NCBI RefSeq assembly: GCF_025665335.1
Contig: NZ_CP106869.1
Span: forward strand, 3,312,501-3,376,500
Source of the DNA: Xanthomonas sp. AM6
GTDB taxonomy: Bacteria; Pseudomonadota; Gammaproteobacteria; Xanthomonadales; Xanthomonadaceae
Direction: 5' to 3'
DNA: 64,000 nucleotides
Under the pieces are notes generated by a model, which saw only the letters and a program-made list of their open reading frames with translations, had not been told where the DNA came from and did not search any database. A program made the translations under genes and the position numbers. This document shows, piece after piece, positions 50,393 through 60,239 of the stretch (positions within the stretch are counted from its first letter, which is position 1; each line of letters starts with the position of its first letter).

Positions 50393-52393
50393 TCAGACCG
50401 CCTTTGCGGCCAGCGCCGCCTGTTGCTGCTCCAGCAGGGCGAAACGCGCGTTCTCGATGCGTTCCACCTCTTCCGCCGGGACCCAGTAGTCGACGTCGTC
50501 GTCGAACGTACGCGCGATGAAGCTGCCGATCATGCCGACCAGGCCGATGATCGCCATCCACCAGATGTGCCAGATCAAGCCGAAGCCCAGCACCACGCTG
50601 AAGGCGCCGATCCAGAACCCGGCCGCGGTGTTGCGCGGCATGTGGATCGCTTCGTACTTGGCCGGACGCGTCCAGCCCTTGCCCTTGAGCTTGTCTTCCC
50701 AGAACTGGTCGCGGTCGTCGACGTGCGGCAGCACGGCGAAGTTGTAGAACGGCGGCGGCGAGGAGGTCGCCCACTCCAGGGTGCGGCCGTCCCACGGATC
50801 GCCGGTCAGGTCCAGGTTGTCCTTGCGCTTCCAGACGCTGTAGCCGATCTGCACCAGGTTCAGGAAGATGCCGATGCCGATGATCGCCGCGCCGGCCGCG
50901 GCCACCATCAGCCACGGCGCCCACTCCGGATGGTTGTAGCTGTTCATGCGCCGGGTCATGCCCATGAAGCCGAGCACGTACAGCGGCATGAAGGCGACGA
51001 AGAAGCCGATGATCCAGCACCAGAACGAGGCCTTGCCCAGCGTCTCGTTGAGCTTGAAGCCGAACGCCTTCGGGAACCAGTAGGTCAGGCCGGCCAGGTA
51101 GCCGAACACCACGCCGCCGATGATCACGTTGTGGAAGTGGGCGATCAGGAACAGGCTGTTGTGCAGCACGAAGTCCACCGCCGGGATCGCCAGCATCACC
51201 CCGGTCATGCCGCCGATGGTGAAGGTGATGATGAAGCCGATCGTCCACAGCACCGGCGAGGTCATGTGCACGCGGCCGCGGAACATGGTGAACAGCCAGT
51301 TGAAGATCTTCACCCCGGTGGGGATGGAGATGATCATCGTGGTGATGCCGAAGAACGCATTGACGTTGGCGCCCGAGCCCATCGTGAAGAAGTGGTGCAG
51401 CCACACGATGAAGGACAGCACGCCGATGCACGAGGTGGCGTAGACCATCGAGGTGTAGCCGAACAGGCGCTTGCGGCTGTACGTGGCGATCAGTTCGGAG
51501 AAGATGCCGAACGCCGGCAGGATCAGGATGTAGACCTCCGGGTGGCCCCAGATCCAGATCAGGTTGACGTACATCATGGCGTTGCCGCCGCCGTCGTTGG
51601 TGAAGAAGTGCGTGCCCAGGTAGCGGTCGGCGCCCAGCAGCGCCAGCGCCACGGTCAGGATCGGGAATGCGGCGATGATCAGGATGTTGGTGATCAGCGC
51701 GGTCCAGGTGAAGATCGGCATGCGCATCAGGGTCATGCCCGGCGTGCGCATGCGCATGATCGTCACGAAGAAGTTGATGCCGGTCAGCAAGGTGCCCAGG
51801 CCGGATATCTGCAGGGCCCAGATGTAGTAGTCCACGCCGACCCCGGGACTGTATTCGAGCCCGGACAACGGCGGATACGCCAGCCAGCCGGTCTGCGCGA
51901 ACTCGCCCACGCCCAGCGAGATGTTGATCAGCGCCGCGCCGGCCACGAACAGCCAGAAGCTCAGCGAGTTCAGGAACGGGAACGCCACGTCGCGCGCGCC
52001 GATCTGCAGCGGCACGATCAGGTTCAGCAGGCCGGTCATGAACGGCATGGCCATGAAGAAGATCATGATCACGCCGTGCGCGGTGAAGATCTGGTCGTAG
52101 TGGTGCGGCGGCAGGATGCCCTCGTTGCCGCCATGCGCGATCGCCTGCTGGGTGCGCATCATCGCCGCGTCGGCGAAGCCGCGCAGCAGCATCACCAGCG
52201 CCACGATGATGTACATGACGCCGATGCGCTTGTGGTCCACCGAGGTGAACCATTCGTGCCAGAGGTAGCCCCACTTCTTGTACTTGGTGATCGCCGCGGC
52301 GATCAGCAGGCCGAGCAGGCCGGCGCCGGCGAGGGCGCCCATGATGATCGGCTCGTGGTACGGAACCGCCTCGAGCGTGAGTTTGCCTAGCAT
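50393..52393 (-). CDS. cyoB: Cytochrome o ubiquinol oxidase subunit I
   Basis: The catalytic, proton-pumping subunit that reduces O2 to water with electrons from ubiquinol. The 666 residues contain the haem and copper ligands in [24 protein letters not shown] (with the His-Tyr crosslink pair), LHHFFTMG and [12 protein letters not shown] chose the ATG at 52391-52393, which overlaps the cyoA stop (TGATG) and has a GGAG site; the open frame extends seven codons further into cyoA. Confidence 0.98.
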   Translation of the reverse strand: MLGKLTLEAVPYHEPIIMGALAGAGLLGLLIAAAITKYKKWGYLWHEWFTSVDHKRIGVMYIIVALVMLLRGFADAAMMRTQQAIAHGGNEGILPPHHYDQIFTAHGVIMIFFMAMPFMTGLLNLIVPLQIGARDVAFPFLNSLSFWLFVAGAALINISLGVGEFAQTGWLAYPPLSGLEYSPGVGVDYYIWALQISGLGTLLTGINFFVTIMRMRTPGMTLMRMPIFTWTALITNILIIAAFPILTVALALLGADRYLGTHFFTNDGGGNAMMYVNLIWIWGHPEVYILILPAFGIFSELIATYSRKRLFGYTSMVYATSCIGVLSFIVWLHHFFTMGSGANVNAFFGITTMIISIPTGVKIFNWLFTMFRGRVHMTSPVLWTIGFIITFTIGGMTGVMLAIPAVDFVLHNSLFLIAHFHNVIIGGVVFGYLAGLTYWFPKAFGFKLNETLGKASFWCWIIGFFVAFMPLYVLGFMGMTRRMNSYNHPEWAPWLMVAAAGAAIIGIGIFLNLVQIGYSVWKRKDNLDLTGDPWDGRTLEWATSSPPPFYNFAVLPHVDDRDQFWEDKLKGKGWTRPAKYEAIHMPRNTAAGFWIGAFSVVLGFGLIWHIWWMAIIGLVGMIGSFIARTFDDDVDYWVPAEEVERIENARFALLEQQQAALAAKAV

Positions 52394-53334
52394 CACTTGT
52401 CTCCAGAAGTGCACATGGCGACCGGCTCAGCAGCCGATGCCGGATGGTCGTCGTGGCCTTCCATGTGGTGGCCCTTGCCCATCATGTATTTGTCGATCAG
52501 CGACTTGAACATGCCGTCCTGCACCGACGAGTAGTAGGTCACCGGGTACTGCGCCTTGTCGTTGCGGTTGGCGGCCAGGACCTGGAACTCGGTCTGGTCC
52601 AGCGCCTTCGGCGCGGCCTTGACCTTGGCCACCCAGGCGTCGAAGCCGGCCTGGTCGGTGGCGTGCGCGGTGAAGGCCATCTTCGAGAAGCCGTGGCCGC
52701 TGTAGTTCGCCGACAGGCCGAAGTAGTCGCCCGGCTCGTTGGCGATCAGGTGCAGCTTGGTCTCCATGCCGGCCATCGCGTAGATCTGCGTGCCCAGGTG
52801 CGGGATGAAGAACGAGTTCATCACCGTATCGGAGGTGATCCTGAAGTTCAGCGGCGTATCCACCGGGAACGCGATCTCGTTGACCGTGGCGATGCCCTGC
52901 TCCGGGTAGATGAACATCCACTTCCAGTCCAGCGCCACCGCCTCGATGACGATCGGCTTCACGTCCGACTCCAGCGGCTTGTACGGGTCCAGCGCATGCG
53001 AGGAGCGCCAGGTCAGCACCGCCAGCACCAGGATGATCATGCACGGGATCGACCACACCACCACCTCGATCGCGGTGGAGTGCGACCAGTTCGGCTCGTA
53101 GCGGGCCTTGGTGTTGGAGGCGCGGTAACGCCAGGCGAAGGCCAGGGTCATCACGATGACCGGGATCACCACCAGCAGCATCAGCACCACCGAGGTGATC
53201 AGCAACGTCTTTTCGTCGTGGCCGATCTGCCCCTTGGGGTTGAGGATGGCCGAGTCGCACCCGGCCAGCAGCAATGCGGGCAGGAGCAACAGGCCGGAGC
53301 GCAGCGAGCGCCGGAGTTGTTTCAACGGAATCAT
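52393..53334 (-). CDS. cyoA: Cytochrome o ubiquinol oxidase subunit II
   Basis: A lipoprotein subunit with lipobox LLLAGCDSA (about 20-28), two membrane helices and a cupredoxin domain. As in quinol oxidases the copper-A ligands are absent from the periplasmic domain ([21 protein letters not shown]). The 313-residue length is usual, with a His-rich C-terminus ([13 protein letters not shown]). First gene of cyoABCD. The start is the ATG at 53332-53334. Confidence 0.97.
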   Translation of the reverse strand: MIPLKQLRRSLRSGLLLLPALLLAGCDSAILNPKGQIGHDEKTLLITSVVLMLLVVIPVIVMTLAFAWRYRASNTKARYEPNWSHSTAIEVVVWSIPCMIILVLAVLTWRSSHALDPYKPLESDVKPIVIEAVALDWKWMFIYPEQGIATVNEIAFPVDTPLNFRITSDTVMNSFFIPHLGTQIYAMAGMETKLHLIANEPGDYFGLSANYSGHGFSKMAFTAHATDQAGFDAWVAKVKAAPKALDQTEFQVLAANRNDKAQYPVTYYSSVQDGMFKSLIDKYMMGKGHHMEGHDDHPASAAEPVAMCTSGDK

Positions 53335-53711
53335 CGAACGATCCAATTGCGTAGGGGATGCGGACCGCGCAATGGCGAACGGGAGCGGCGCAGAGCGGCG
53401 TTTCCACGTTTCCTGCGGCGTCCTGGCCGGCATGCGCGATCGACCACGCATTTTATGCTGCCCTGCGGCATCTCCGAAAGCCATTGACAAGGCCGAGCGT
53501 GCGCACAGGCGTGTTTTTGCGTGCGACACATTGCCGCACCTGGGTGCGGCGGATCGCCGCATCCGCTCCACCGCGCGGGCAATGCCGCCGTTCCGTCACA
53601 ATTGGAGAGGCACGGCGGCGCGCCTGTCTTGGGCGAAGGCACCTGCCCTGGCCAGGCGCCGGTAGCCACCGGCCGACGGCAGCCGCAGCAACGGCGTCAA
53701 GCCGGTCGGAC
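53335..53711. other. Region upstream of cyoA
   Basis: 377 bases between the end of the YheO-like regulator gene and cyoA, both on the minus strand. It must contain the cyo promoter. A minus-strand TAAAAT hexamer near 53450 is a possible -10, with no convincing -35. A TTGTCA near 53487 is too far away. There is no TTGAT-N4-ATCAA FNR box. A GC-rich hairpin (around 53546-53563) may end the upstream transcript. No gene is supported. Confidence 0.5.
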
Positions 53712-54485
53712 CTAGCGCGGCGCCGCCGCCTTCTTCTGCTTGATCTGCTCGATGTAGTTGTAGATGGTGAAGCGGCTGACCCCCAGTGCCGCCGCCACCT
53801 GCTCCACGCTGTTGCGGATCAGGAACAGGCCGCGATGCATCATCGCCTCCACCGCGTACATCTTCTCTTCCTTGTTCATCAGCGCCGGCGGCTTCATGAA
53901 GCGCTTGACCGCGTCGTCGATGATCTCCTGCATCATCGCCTCCAGGCCGACCTCCCCGGCGGGGGCCTCGCTGCGCGGCGGCCTGGCCTTCCGGTGCAGC
54001 ATCTGCTCCAGCCAGCCGTGGGCCATCTCGAACACGGTCATGTCGGCATTGAGGCACAGCGCGGCCACCGGCAGGCCGGCGCCGTCGCGGAACAGCAGGG
54101 TGGCCGAACGCAGGTGGCGGCCGGCGGCGTTGGTGGTCTGGTACTCGTCGACGATCGACCAGCTGATCCGGCCGGTGCCCTCGACGTCGCGGTAGAGCTC
54201 GCTGAAGCCGGCGTCCTCGCGCGGGCCGCTGAGGATCGGGTCGCCGAGGTTGCGTCCGGACACATGGCCGTTGGCGATGGCCAGCACCGACGCATCGGGC
54301 CTGGACAGGTCGTGCAGCACCACTTCGATGTTCTCGCCGATCACCGCGCCGAGCAGGGTCACCACCGGTTCGAGCAACGCGAACAGGTCGCGCACCTGCA
54401 CGCCCTCCCCCAGCCCTTGCGCAGGCGCCGCCTGGGCGCGCTTGCGCCTGGCGGCCGGCGCCCTGCCGTTTTTCGCTGTTGCCAT
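53712..54485 (-). CDS. YheO-like PAS/HTH transcriptional regulator
   Basis: A 257-residue regulator with an N-terminal YheO-type PAS domain (about 40-150: LLEPVVTLLGAVIGENIEVVLHDLSRP, IANGHVSGRNLGDPIL) and a C-terminal helix-turn-helix (RGLFLIRNSVEQVAAALGVSRFTIYNYIEQIK, about 214-245). The same layout occurs in DauR, the repressor of D-arginine use in Pseudomonas. I chose the ATG at 54483-54485; the frame runs 44 codons further without family sequence. It is divergent from the S10 peptidase operon and probably represses it through the palindrome at 54632-54646. Confidence 0.87.
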   Translation of the reverse strand: MATAKNGRAPAARRKRAQAAPAQGLGEGVQVRDLFALLEPVVTLLGAVIGENIEVVLHDLSRPDASVLAIANGHVSGRNLGDPILSGPREDAGFSELYRDVEGTGRISWSIVDEYQTTNAAGRHLRSATLLFRDGAGLPVAALCLNADMTVFEMAHGWLEQMLHRKARPPRSEAPAGEVGLEAMMQEIIDDAVKRFMKPPALMNKEEKMYAVEAMMHRGLFLIRNSVEQVAAALGVSRFTIYNYIEQIKQKKAAAPR

Positions 54486-54606
54486 TGAATCGTCCGTTCC
54501 GAGGAATGCCTGGCGAAGGTGCACCAGCCATCTTGCCGGCTGCGTCCGCGGGCGTCGAGACAACGGCGCATCGCGCGGATCGGCACACGAAGATCGTGAC
54601 GCGGTC

Positions 54607-54646
54607 TTGACATACAAATTATTTTTCTATATCAACAAACTGTTGA
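54607..54646 (+). promoter_or_regulatory. Promoter of the peptidase operon with overlapping operator
   Basis: A perfect TTGACA (54607-54612), a 17-base gap and TATCAA (54630-54635). A perfect dyad TCAACA-AAC-TGTTGA (54632-54646) covers the -10 and the start point, a classic repressor position. Transcription would begin near 54642, about 90 bases before the first gene. The same AT-rich stretch probably serves the divergent regulator. Confidence 0.78.
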
Positions 54647-54733
54647 AGCAGCATCGCGACGGCCAGGGGGGCCGCCGCCGCCCACGCAACGGGCGTCCAG
54701 CCACGCGTCACCAGGGGAACCACCGAGCCGCCC

Positions 54734-56335
54734 ATGCCGACGTCCGCGCCGTCCGCCAGATCGTGCTGTCGCGCCAATGCCTGGCTGCGTCCGTTCGGGG
54801 CCGCGGCGGCGCTGTGGCTGGCCGGCGTCGGCGCGGTTGCGGCGGCGGTCCCGGCGCATGCCGACGTGCAGGTGCGCTCGGCCGGCAGCGTCGCCATCGA
54901 AGGCCAGGGCACGCTGCGCTACACGGCCGAGGCCGGCCTGCTGCCGATCCTGGAAGACGCGACCGGGCGCCTGCAGGCCTCGGTGTTCTTCGTCGGCTAC
55001 GGCCTCGCCGACGCGGCCAGCCAGGCGCGGCCGTTGACCTTCCTGTGGAACGGCGGCCCCGGCTCCAACGCCGCGCAGCTGCACATGGGCGTGGGCCCGC
55101 GGCGCCTGGACACCGCCGACCGCCTGCCGGACTGGACGCCGGCGCAGAGCGAACGGCCGCTGGTCGACAACGCCGACAGCTGGCTGGGGGCCAGCGATCT
55201 GGTGTTCGTCGATCCGGTCGGCACCGGCTACAGCCGCGCGGTCGAGGCCAAGGACCTGCCGCTGCTGTATGCCGCGCATGGCGATGCGGAAGTGATCGCC
55301 GAGGCGATCCGGGTCTACCTGGCCCGCCACGACGCCTGGGACCGCCCGCTGTACCTGGCCGGCGAAAGCTACGGCGTGACCCGCGCGATGCTGGTCGCCG
55401 AGATATTGGAGCGCCGCGGCATGCCGGTGCGCGGCGTGGTGCTGGTGTCCTACAACCTCGACCTGGGCGCGCCGCCGGCGGCGTATCCGGAGGACGCGCT
55501 GAACCTGCCGCAGTTCACCGCCGCAGCGCACTACCACCGGCGCCTGGACGCCACGCTGCAGGCGCTCGACGCGGCGACGGCGGTGGCCCGGGCGCAGGCG
55601 TGGATGCAGCACGACTACCTGCCGTTCCTGGCCACCGCGGCCACGCAGGCGCCGCAGGCGCGGCAGCGGATTCTTGACGGGCTGGTGCGCTTCACCGGCC
55701 TGCGCGCGCAGGACATCGATGCCAAGCAGCTGACCGTGTCCACCGCCGACTTCGCCGACCGCCTGCTCGCCGACCAGGGGCGCGAACTGGGCCGCTACGA
55801 CCTGCGCATGACCGCGCCGCGGCGCGCCAAGGACGCGCCGTGGATGCCCGGGATCGACCCGAGCCTGATGCCGATGGCCGGGCTGATGAACGGCACCTCG
55901 CGCGTGTTCAACCGCTACCTGCGCCAGCAGCTCGGCTTCGAGAGCGACCTGGCGTATCGCGGCCCGTTCGGCGACGTGCTGCATCCGCTGCCGCGCCACA
56001 CCGACCCGAAGACCGGCATGCCGGACGACTGGATGGCGCAGCGCTGGGATTTCGCGCAGAAGATTCCCACCGGCGCGGATGCGCCGCTGCGCAAGGCGAT
56101 GGACCAGGACCCGCAGCTGCGCGTGCTGACCCTGCGCGGCCGCTACGACGGCTGGCCGTGCGAAAGCTCGGTGGAAACCACCCGCGCCGCCGGCCCGCGC
56201 TACGCCGCGCGGGTGACCAACCTGTGCCTGCAGGGCGGGCACATGTGGTACTCCGAACGCGCCAGCCGTGCCCAGGGCCGCCGCGCGTTCGAGCAGTTCC
56301 TCGCCGCCTCCGCTCCCCTTCCCAGCACGGACTAG
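54734..56335 (+). CDS. S10 serine carboxypeptidase, exported (first of three)
   Basis: A 533-residue serine carboxypeptidase, which removes C-terminal amino acids from peptides, often at acidic pH. A long signal peptide ends near AAVPAHA (about 43). Family motifs: oxyanion loop WNGGPGSNAAQ, DPVGTGYSRAV, catalytic serine in AGESYGVTR, aspartate in LRGRYDGWP and histidine in LQGGHMWYSE. It starts at the ATG 54734; no strong ribosome site. Three bases separate it from the next S10 gene. First gene of an operon that runs off the right edge. Confidence 0.92.
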   Translation: MPTSAPSARSCCRANAWLRPFGAAAALWLAGVGAVAAAVPAHADVQVRSAGSVAIEGQGTLRYTAEAGLLPILEDATGRLQASVFFVGYGLADAASQARPLTFLWNGGPGSNAAQLHMGVGPRRLDTADRLPDWTPAQSERPLVDNADSWLGASDLVFVDPVGTGYSRAVEAKDLPLLYAAHGDAEVIAEAIRVYLARHDAWDRPLYLAGESYGVTRAMLVAEILERRGMPVRGVVLVSYNLDLGAPPAAYPEDALNLPQFTAAAHYHRRLDATLQALDAATAVARAQAWMQHDYLPFLATAATQAPQARQRILDGLVRFTGLRAQDIDAKQLTVSTADFADRLLADQGRELGRYDLRMTAPRRAKDAPWMPGIDPSLMPMAGLMNGTSRVFNRYLRQQLGFESDLAYRGPFGDVLHPLPRHTDPKTGMPDDWMAQRWDFAQKIPTGADAPLRKAMDQDPQLRVLTLRGRYDGWPCESSVETTRAAGPRYAARVTNLCLQGGHMWYSERASRAQGRRAFEQFLAASAPLPSTD

Positions 56336-56338
56336 CCC

Positions 56339-57859
56339 ATGCGCCCGACGACCGCACGCCCCGGCCCCGTGCCGCCGAAGACCCGCTCGCCGTTGCCGAT
56401 GCTGGCGCTGGCCCTGGCCCTGGCGGCGATGCTGGCCGCCGGCGGCGCGCACGCCGCCGAGCCGGGCTTCGTCGATCCGGCCACGCTGGACCGGGTGACG
56501 CTGCCGACGCCGGTGACCACGCACCACCGCGGCACGTTCAACGGCCAGCGCATCGACTACGTCGCGACGGTGGAAACGTATGCCACGAACGACGCCGACG
56601 GACGCCCGGCGGCGCGCCTGGTCTCCACCGCCTACGTCGCCACGTCCGCCGACGGCGCGCGGCCGGTGATCTTCGCCTTCAACGGCGGCCCGATCGCCGC
56701 CAGCACGCCGCTGCATTTCGGCCTGCTCGGCCCGCAGCGGCTGGCCGTGCCCGACGACCTGCACGCCGCTGCCGCCGGTTTCAGGCTGGTGGACAACCGC
56801 CATTCGCCGCTGGACGCGGCCGACATCGTCATCTTCGATCCGGCCAGCACCGGCTACAGCCGGGTCGCCGACGGCGTGGCGCCGAGCAGCCAGTTCTCCA
56901 CCCGCGCCGACGCGCGCCAGCTCGCGCAGCTGGTGACGGCATGGCTGGACCGGCACGGCCGCCGCGGCGCGCCGGTGTACCTGCTGGGCGAAAGCTACGG
57001 CACCTTGCGCGCGCCGGAAGCGGCCGCGCAACTGAAGGCCGCCGGCACCGCGGTGGACGGCATCATCCTGCTCGGCCAGGCCGCCAACATCCTCGAATAC
57101 GCGCAGCGGCGCGACAACATCGTCAGCTACGCGGTGTCGCTGCCGACCCTGGCCGCGCTCGGCTGGTACCACGGCAAGGTCGATCGCGGCGGGCGCAGCC
57201 TGGCGCAGTTCGTCGATGCGGCGGCCGCGTACGGCCGCGACCGCTACCTGACCACGCTGTTCCTCGGCAACCGCGCCAGCGCGCAGCAACGCGAAGAGGT
57301 GGCGCAGGCACTGCAAGGCTTCACCGGCCTGCCGGCGCAGGCCTGGCTGCAGGCCGACCTGAAGGTCTCCAAGGTCGCCTATGCGCGGCAGCTGTTCCCA
57401 GGGCGGATCCTGTCGGCCAGCGATGGCCGCTACCTGCTCGATGCGCAGGGCCACTCCAGCAGCATGCCCGACTACAACGCCGTGGCCGAGCGCTATTACC
57501 GGCAGGTGCTGAAGGTGCCGGCGCAGGCCGGCCGCTATTCCACCGCGCTGCCGACCTCCAGCGACTTCAACGCCTGGGACTGGGACGCCAACAAGTCGCC
57601 GTTCGGCGACTACCCGTGGGTCGGGCAGCTGCGCGAGCTGCTGGCGTCCAATCCGACGTGCCGGCTGCTGGTCGGCAACGGCTACTACGACAGCCAGACC
57701 ACGCTCGGCGCGATGGACTACCTCGCCGCGCAATCGGGCTTCCCGATGCAGCAGGTGCGCACCCGCTACTACGAGGGCGGACACATGATGTACACGGTCG
57801 AACGCAGCGCCGCCGACCTCGCGCAGGACATCCGGCAGATGGTGCGCCGCACCTGGTGA
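56339..57859 (+). CDS. S10 serine carboxypeptidase, exported (second), atypical oxyanion motifs
   Basis: A 506-residue S10 protein with a signal peptide (core MLALALALAAMLAAGGAHA, to about 40). The nucleophile LLGESYGTLR, the aspartate region VGNGYYDSQT and histidine EGGHMMYT are intact. However, the oxyanion loop reads FNGGPIAAST instead of NGGPG and the second glycine motif reads FDPASTGYSR instead of D-P-x-GTG-[YF]S. Both changes also distinguish it from its two neighbours. It may have a different specificity or reduced activity. It begins three bases after the first S10 gene. Confidence 0.9.
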   Translation: MRPTTARPGPVPPKTRSPLPMLALALALAAMLAAGGAHAAEPGFVDPATLDRVTLPTPVTTHHRGTFNGQRIDYVATVETYATNDADGRPAARLVSTAYVATSADGARPVIFAFNGGPIAASTPLHFGLLGPQRLAVPDDLHAAAAGFRLVDNRHSPLDAADIVIFDPASTGYSRVADGVAPSSQFSTRADARQLAQLVTAWLDRHGRRGAPVYLLGESYGTLRAPEAAAQLKAAGTAVDGIILLGQAANILEYAQRRDNIVSYAVSLPTLAALGWYHGKVDRGGRSLAQFVDAAAAYGRDRYLTTLFLGNRASAQQREEVAQALQGFTGLPAQAWLQADLKVSKVAYARQLFPGRILSASDGRYLLDAQGHSSSMPDYNAVAERYYRQVLKVPAQAGRYSTALPTSSDFNAWDWDANKSPFGDYPWVGQLRELLASNPTCRLLVGNGYYDSQTTLGAMDYLAAQSGFPMQQVRTRYYEGGHMMYTVERSAADLAQDIRQMVRRTW

Positions 57860-57937
57860 CATTCCGCAGTACCGCAGCACCCGCCGTTCGCGCTCCATCC
57901 ACCCCACCCCGCCCACCGCCAGCCAGCGAGTCCGCCC

Positions 57938-60181
57938 ATGTCATCCGTTGCCCGCCATCGTCTTTCCCAGGTCATTTCGCGCGTGCTGCGCTGCCCGGCC
58001 AGCGCGCTCCTGCTGCTGCCGTCCGTCGCGCTCGCCCAGCAGGACGACGGCGCGGCCGCCGCCAAGCAGCTGGACACCATCACCGTGACCGCGCAGAAGC
58101 GCAGCGAGCGCCTGCAGGACGTGCCGATGTCGGTGCAGGTGCTCAACACCGAGAAGATGAGCAGCGAAGGCAGCTACAAGCTGGCCGACTATTTCGCCCA
58201 GTTGCCCGGCCTGTCCTACATCCAGTCGCCGATGAGCAGCAACATCGTGCTGCGCGGCATCGCCACCGATTCCGGCCTCGGCAGCCGCCCGACCTCGGGC
58301 ATCGTCATCGACGACGTGCCCTACGGGTCGGCGCTCAGCACCGGCGCGATCCCCGACCTGGACCCGTCGGACCTGCAGCAGATCGAAGTGCTGCGCGGCC
58401 CGCAGGGCACGCTGTACGGCGCCAGCAGCATGGGCGGGCTGATCAAGTACGTGATGGCCGATGCCGACACCGGCGCGACCTTCGGCCGGGTCGAGGCCGG
58501 CGGCTCCAGCGCCGCGCACGGCGGCTCCGGCTACAACGCGCGCACCTCGGTGAACCTGCCGTTCTCCGATCGCTTCGCGCTGCGGGTCAGCCTGTTCCAG
58601 CGCCAGGACCCGGACTTCATCCGCAACGCCAACGGCGGCGACGAGAACGACAGCCAGGTGCGCGGCGGCCGCGTCTCGGCGCTGTGGAACGTCACCGACA
58701 CGGTGACCGTGCGCTCCTCGGCGCTGTTCCAGGACACCGAGACCGGCTCCAGCTCGGTGGTCGATACCGATCCCGACCTGCATCCGCTGTTCGGCCAGTA
58801 CCGCCACGACCGCATCCGTGGCGGCGACACCTTCAAGGGCCAGGTGCGCTTCTACACCACCAAGGTCAGCTGGGACCTGGGCTGGGCCACGCTGGACAGC
58901 ATCAGCGGCTACGCCCAGCATCGCAGCCGTGCCTACCAGGACGTGGGCTACACCACCATCGGCCGGCTCGCGCCGGTGTTCGCCGGCATCTTCGGCCTGG
59001 ACAGCGACACCCCCAGCTCGCTGATCGACAACCGCTACAACACCGACCGCACCACCCAGGAAGTGCGGCTGGTCTCGCAGGGCGAACGCGCGCTGGACTG
59101 GCAGGCCGGCGCGTTCTACAGCGACGAGGAAGCCAAGAGCACGCAGAACTTCTACATCGCCGACAAGCGCAGCGGCACCATCTACCGCGACTTCCCGCTG
59201 CTGGTCTCGCTGGGCGACAGCAGCTACCGCGAAAAGGCCGTGTACGCCGACGCCACCTACCACTTCACCCCGCAGTTCGACATCCAGCTCGGCGCCCGCT
59301 ACGCGCGCAACAGCCTGCGCGAGAACAGCGACACCGGCGGCCTGCTGCAGGACCCGACCCAGACCTTCGACAGCAACAAGGACAGCGCCACCACCTACCT
59401 GTTCTCGCCGCGCTACCGCTTCAACGACGAGCTGATGGCTTACCTGCGCGTGGCCTCCGGCTACCGCGCCGGCGGCAGCAACGGCACGCTGGTGGCCAAC
59501 ATCCCGTTCTCCTACGACTCCGACAGCCTGTGGAGCTACGAGCTGGGCCTGAAGACGCAGCTGCTGGACCGTTCGCTGAGCCTGGACGCGGCGCTGTTCC
59601 ATATCGACTGGAGCGATCTGCAGATCTCGCAGGTCGAGCCGACCCTGGGCAGCAGCTACACCACCAACGCCGGCAAGGCCACCAGCCAGGGCCTGGAACT
59701 GTCCGCCACCTGGGTGCCGACGGCCGACTGGAAAGTCACCGCCAGCTACGCCTACACCGACGCCAGCCTGGCCGAGGACATCCCCGGCTACGTCGAGGGT
59801 TCCTCCGCCTACGGCAGGGACGGCGATCGCCTGCCGTACTCGGCGCGCAACAGCGCCGCAGCCTCGCTCAAGCGCTACTTCGCGCTGGGCGACAACCTGG
59901 AAGGCTTCCTCGGCGCCGACGTGGCCTACATGGGCGAGCGCGACATGGAGTTCACCACCTCGGCCAACATCCCGCGCATCCACCTGCCCAGCTACACCAC
60001 CGTCGGCCTCAACGCCGGCGTGCAGGGCCAGGCCTGGAGCGCCACGCTGTACGTGCGCAACCTCACCGACGAGGTCGGCTACATCAACGCCAACCGCCGC
60101 GGCTCGCTGGCCGGCTCGCCGCTCGGGGCGACGCTGATCCAGCCGCGCACGGTCGGCGTGACCGTGGCCTGGGACTATTGA
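57938..60181 (+). CDS. TonB-dependent outer-membrane receptor
   Basis: A 747-residue receptor that imports a large substrate through the outer membrane with energy from TonB/ExbBD. A signal peptide (ALLLLPSVALA) is followed by a TonB box DTITVTAQKRSE (about 46-57), a plug domain with VLRGPQGTLYGASSMGGLI (about 151-169), a 22-strand barrel and a terminal aromatic (VTVAWDY). It lies in the middle of the peptidase operon, so peptides or a peptide-like molecule are the likely cargo; iron-chelate uptake cannot be excluded. It has no N-terminal signalling extension, so it is not a partner for the FecI/FecR pair. Confidence 0.93.
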   Translation: MSSVARHRLSQVISRVLRCPASALLLLPSVALAQQDDGAAAAKQLDTITVTAQKRSERLQDVPMSVQVLNTEKMSSEGSYKLADYFAQLPGLSYIQSPMSSNIVLRGIATDSGLGSRPTSGIVIDDVPYGSALSTGAIPDLDPSDLQQIEVLRGPQGTLYGASSMGGLIKYVMADADTGATFGRVEAGGSSAAHGGSGYNARTSVNLPFSDRFALRVSLFQRQDPDFIRNANGGDENDSQVRGGRVSALWNVTDTVTVRSSALFQDTETGSSSVVDTDPDLHPLFGQYRHDRIRGGDTFKGQVRFYTTKVSWDLGWATLDSISGYAQHRSRAYQDVGYTTIGRLAPVFAGIFGLDSDTPSSLIDNRYNTDRTTQEVRLVSQGERALDWQAGAFYSDEEAKSTQNFYIADKRSGTIYRDFPLLVSLGDSSYREKAVYADATYHFTPQFDIQLGARYARNSLRENSDTGGLLQDPTQTFDSNKDSATTYLFSPRYRFNDELMAYLRVASGYRAGGSNGTLVANIPFSYDSDSLWSYELGLKTQLLDRSLSLDAALFHIDWSDLQISQVEPTLGSSYTTNAGKATSQGLELSATWVPTADWKVTASYAYTDASLAEDIPGYVEGSSAYGRDGDRLPYSARNSAAASLKRYFALGDNLEGFLGADVAYMGERDMEFTTSANIPRIHLPSYTTVGLNAGVQGQAWSATLYVRNLTDEVGYINANRRGSLAGSPLGATLIQPRTVGVTVAWDY

Positions 60182-60189
60182 TGTGCGCT

Positions 60190-60213
60190 GCCGGCCGCCG
60201 CGCGGCGGCCGGC
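60190..60213 (+). terminator. Strong hairpin after the receptor gene
   Basis: A 10-bp perfect GC stem (GCCGGCCGCC with GGCGGCCGGC, GCGC loop), followed by CTTTCC. The weak T-run suggests a partial terminator or mRNA-stability element that lowers expression of the genes downstream. Confidence 0.55.
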
Positions 60214-60239
60214 CTTTCCCCCCGTTGCGGAATGTCCCG

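Noticed and set aside
57938-60181. TonB receptor as the missing partner of FecI/FecR
   Set aside because: It is 15 kb away, lies in a coupled peptidase operon with its own regulator, and has no N-terminal signalling domain.
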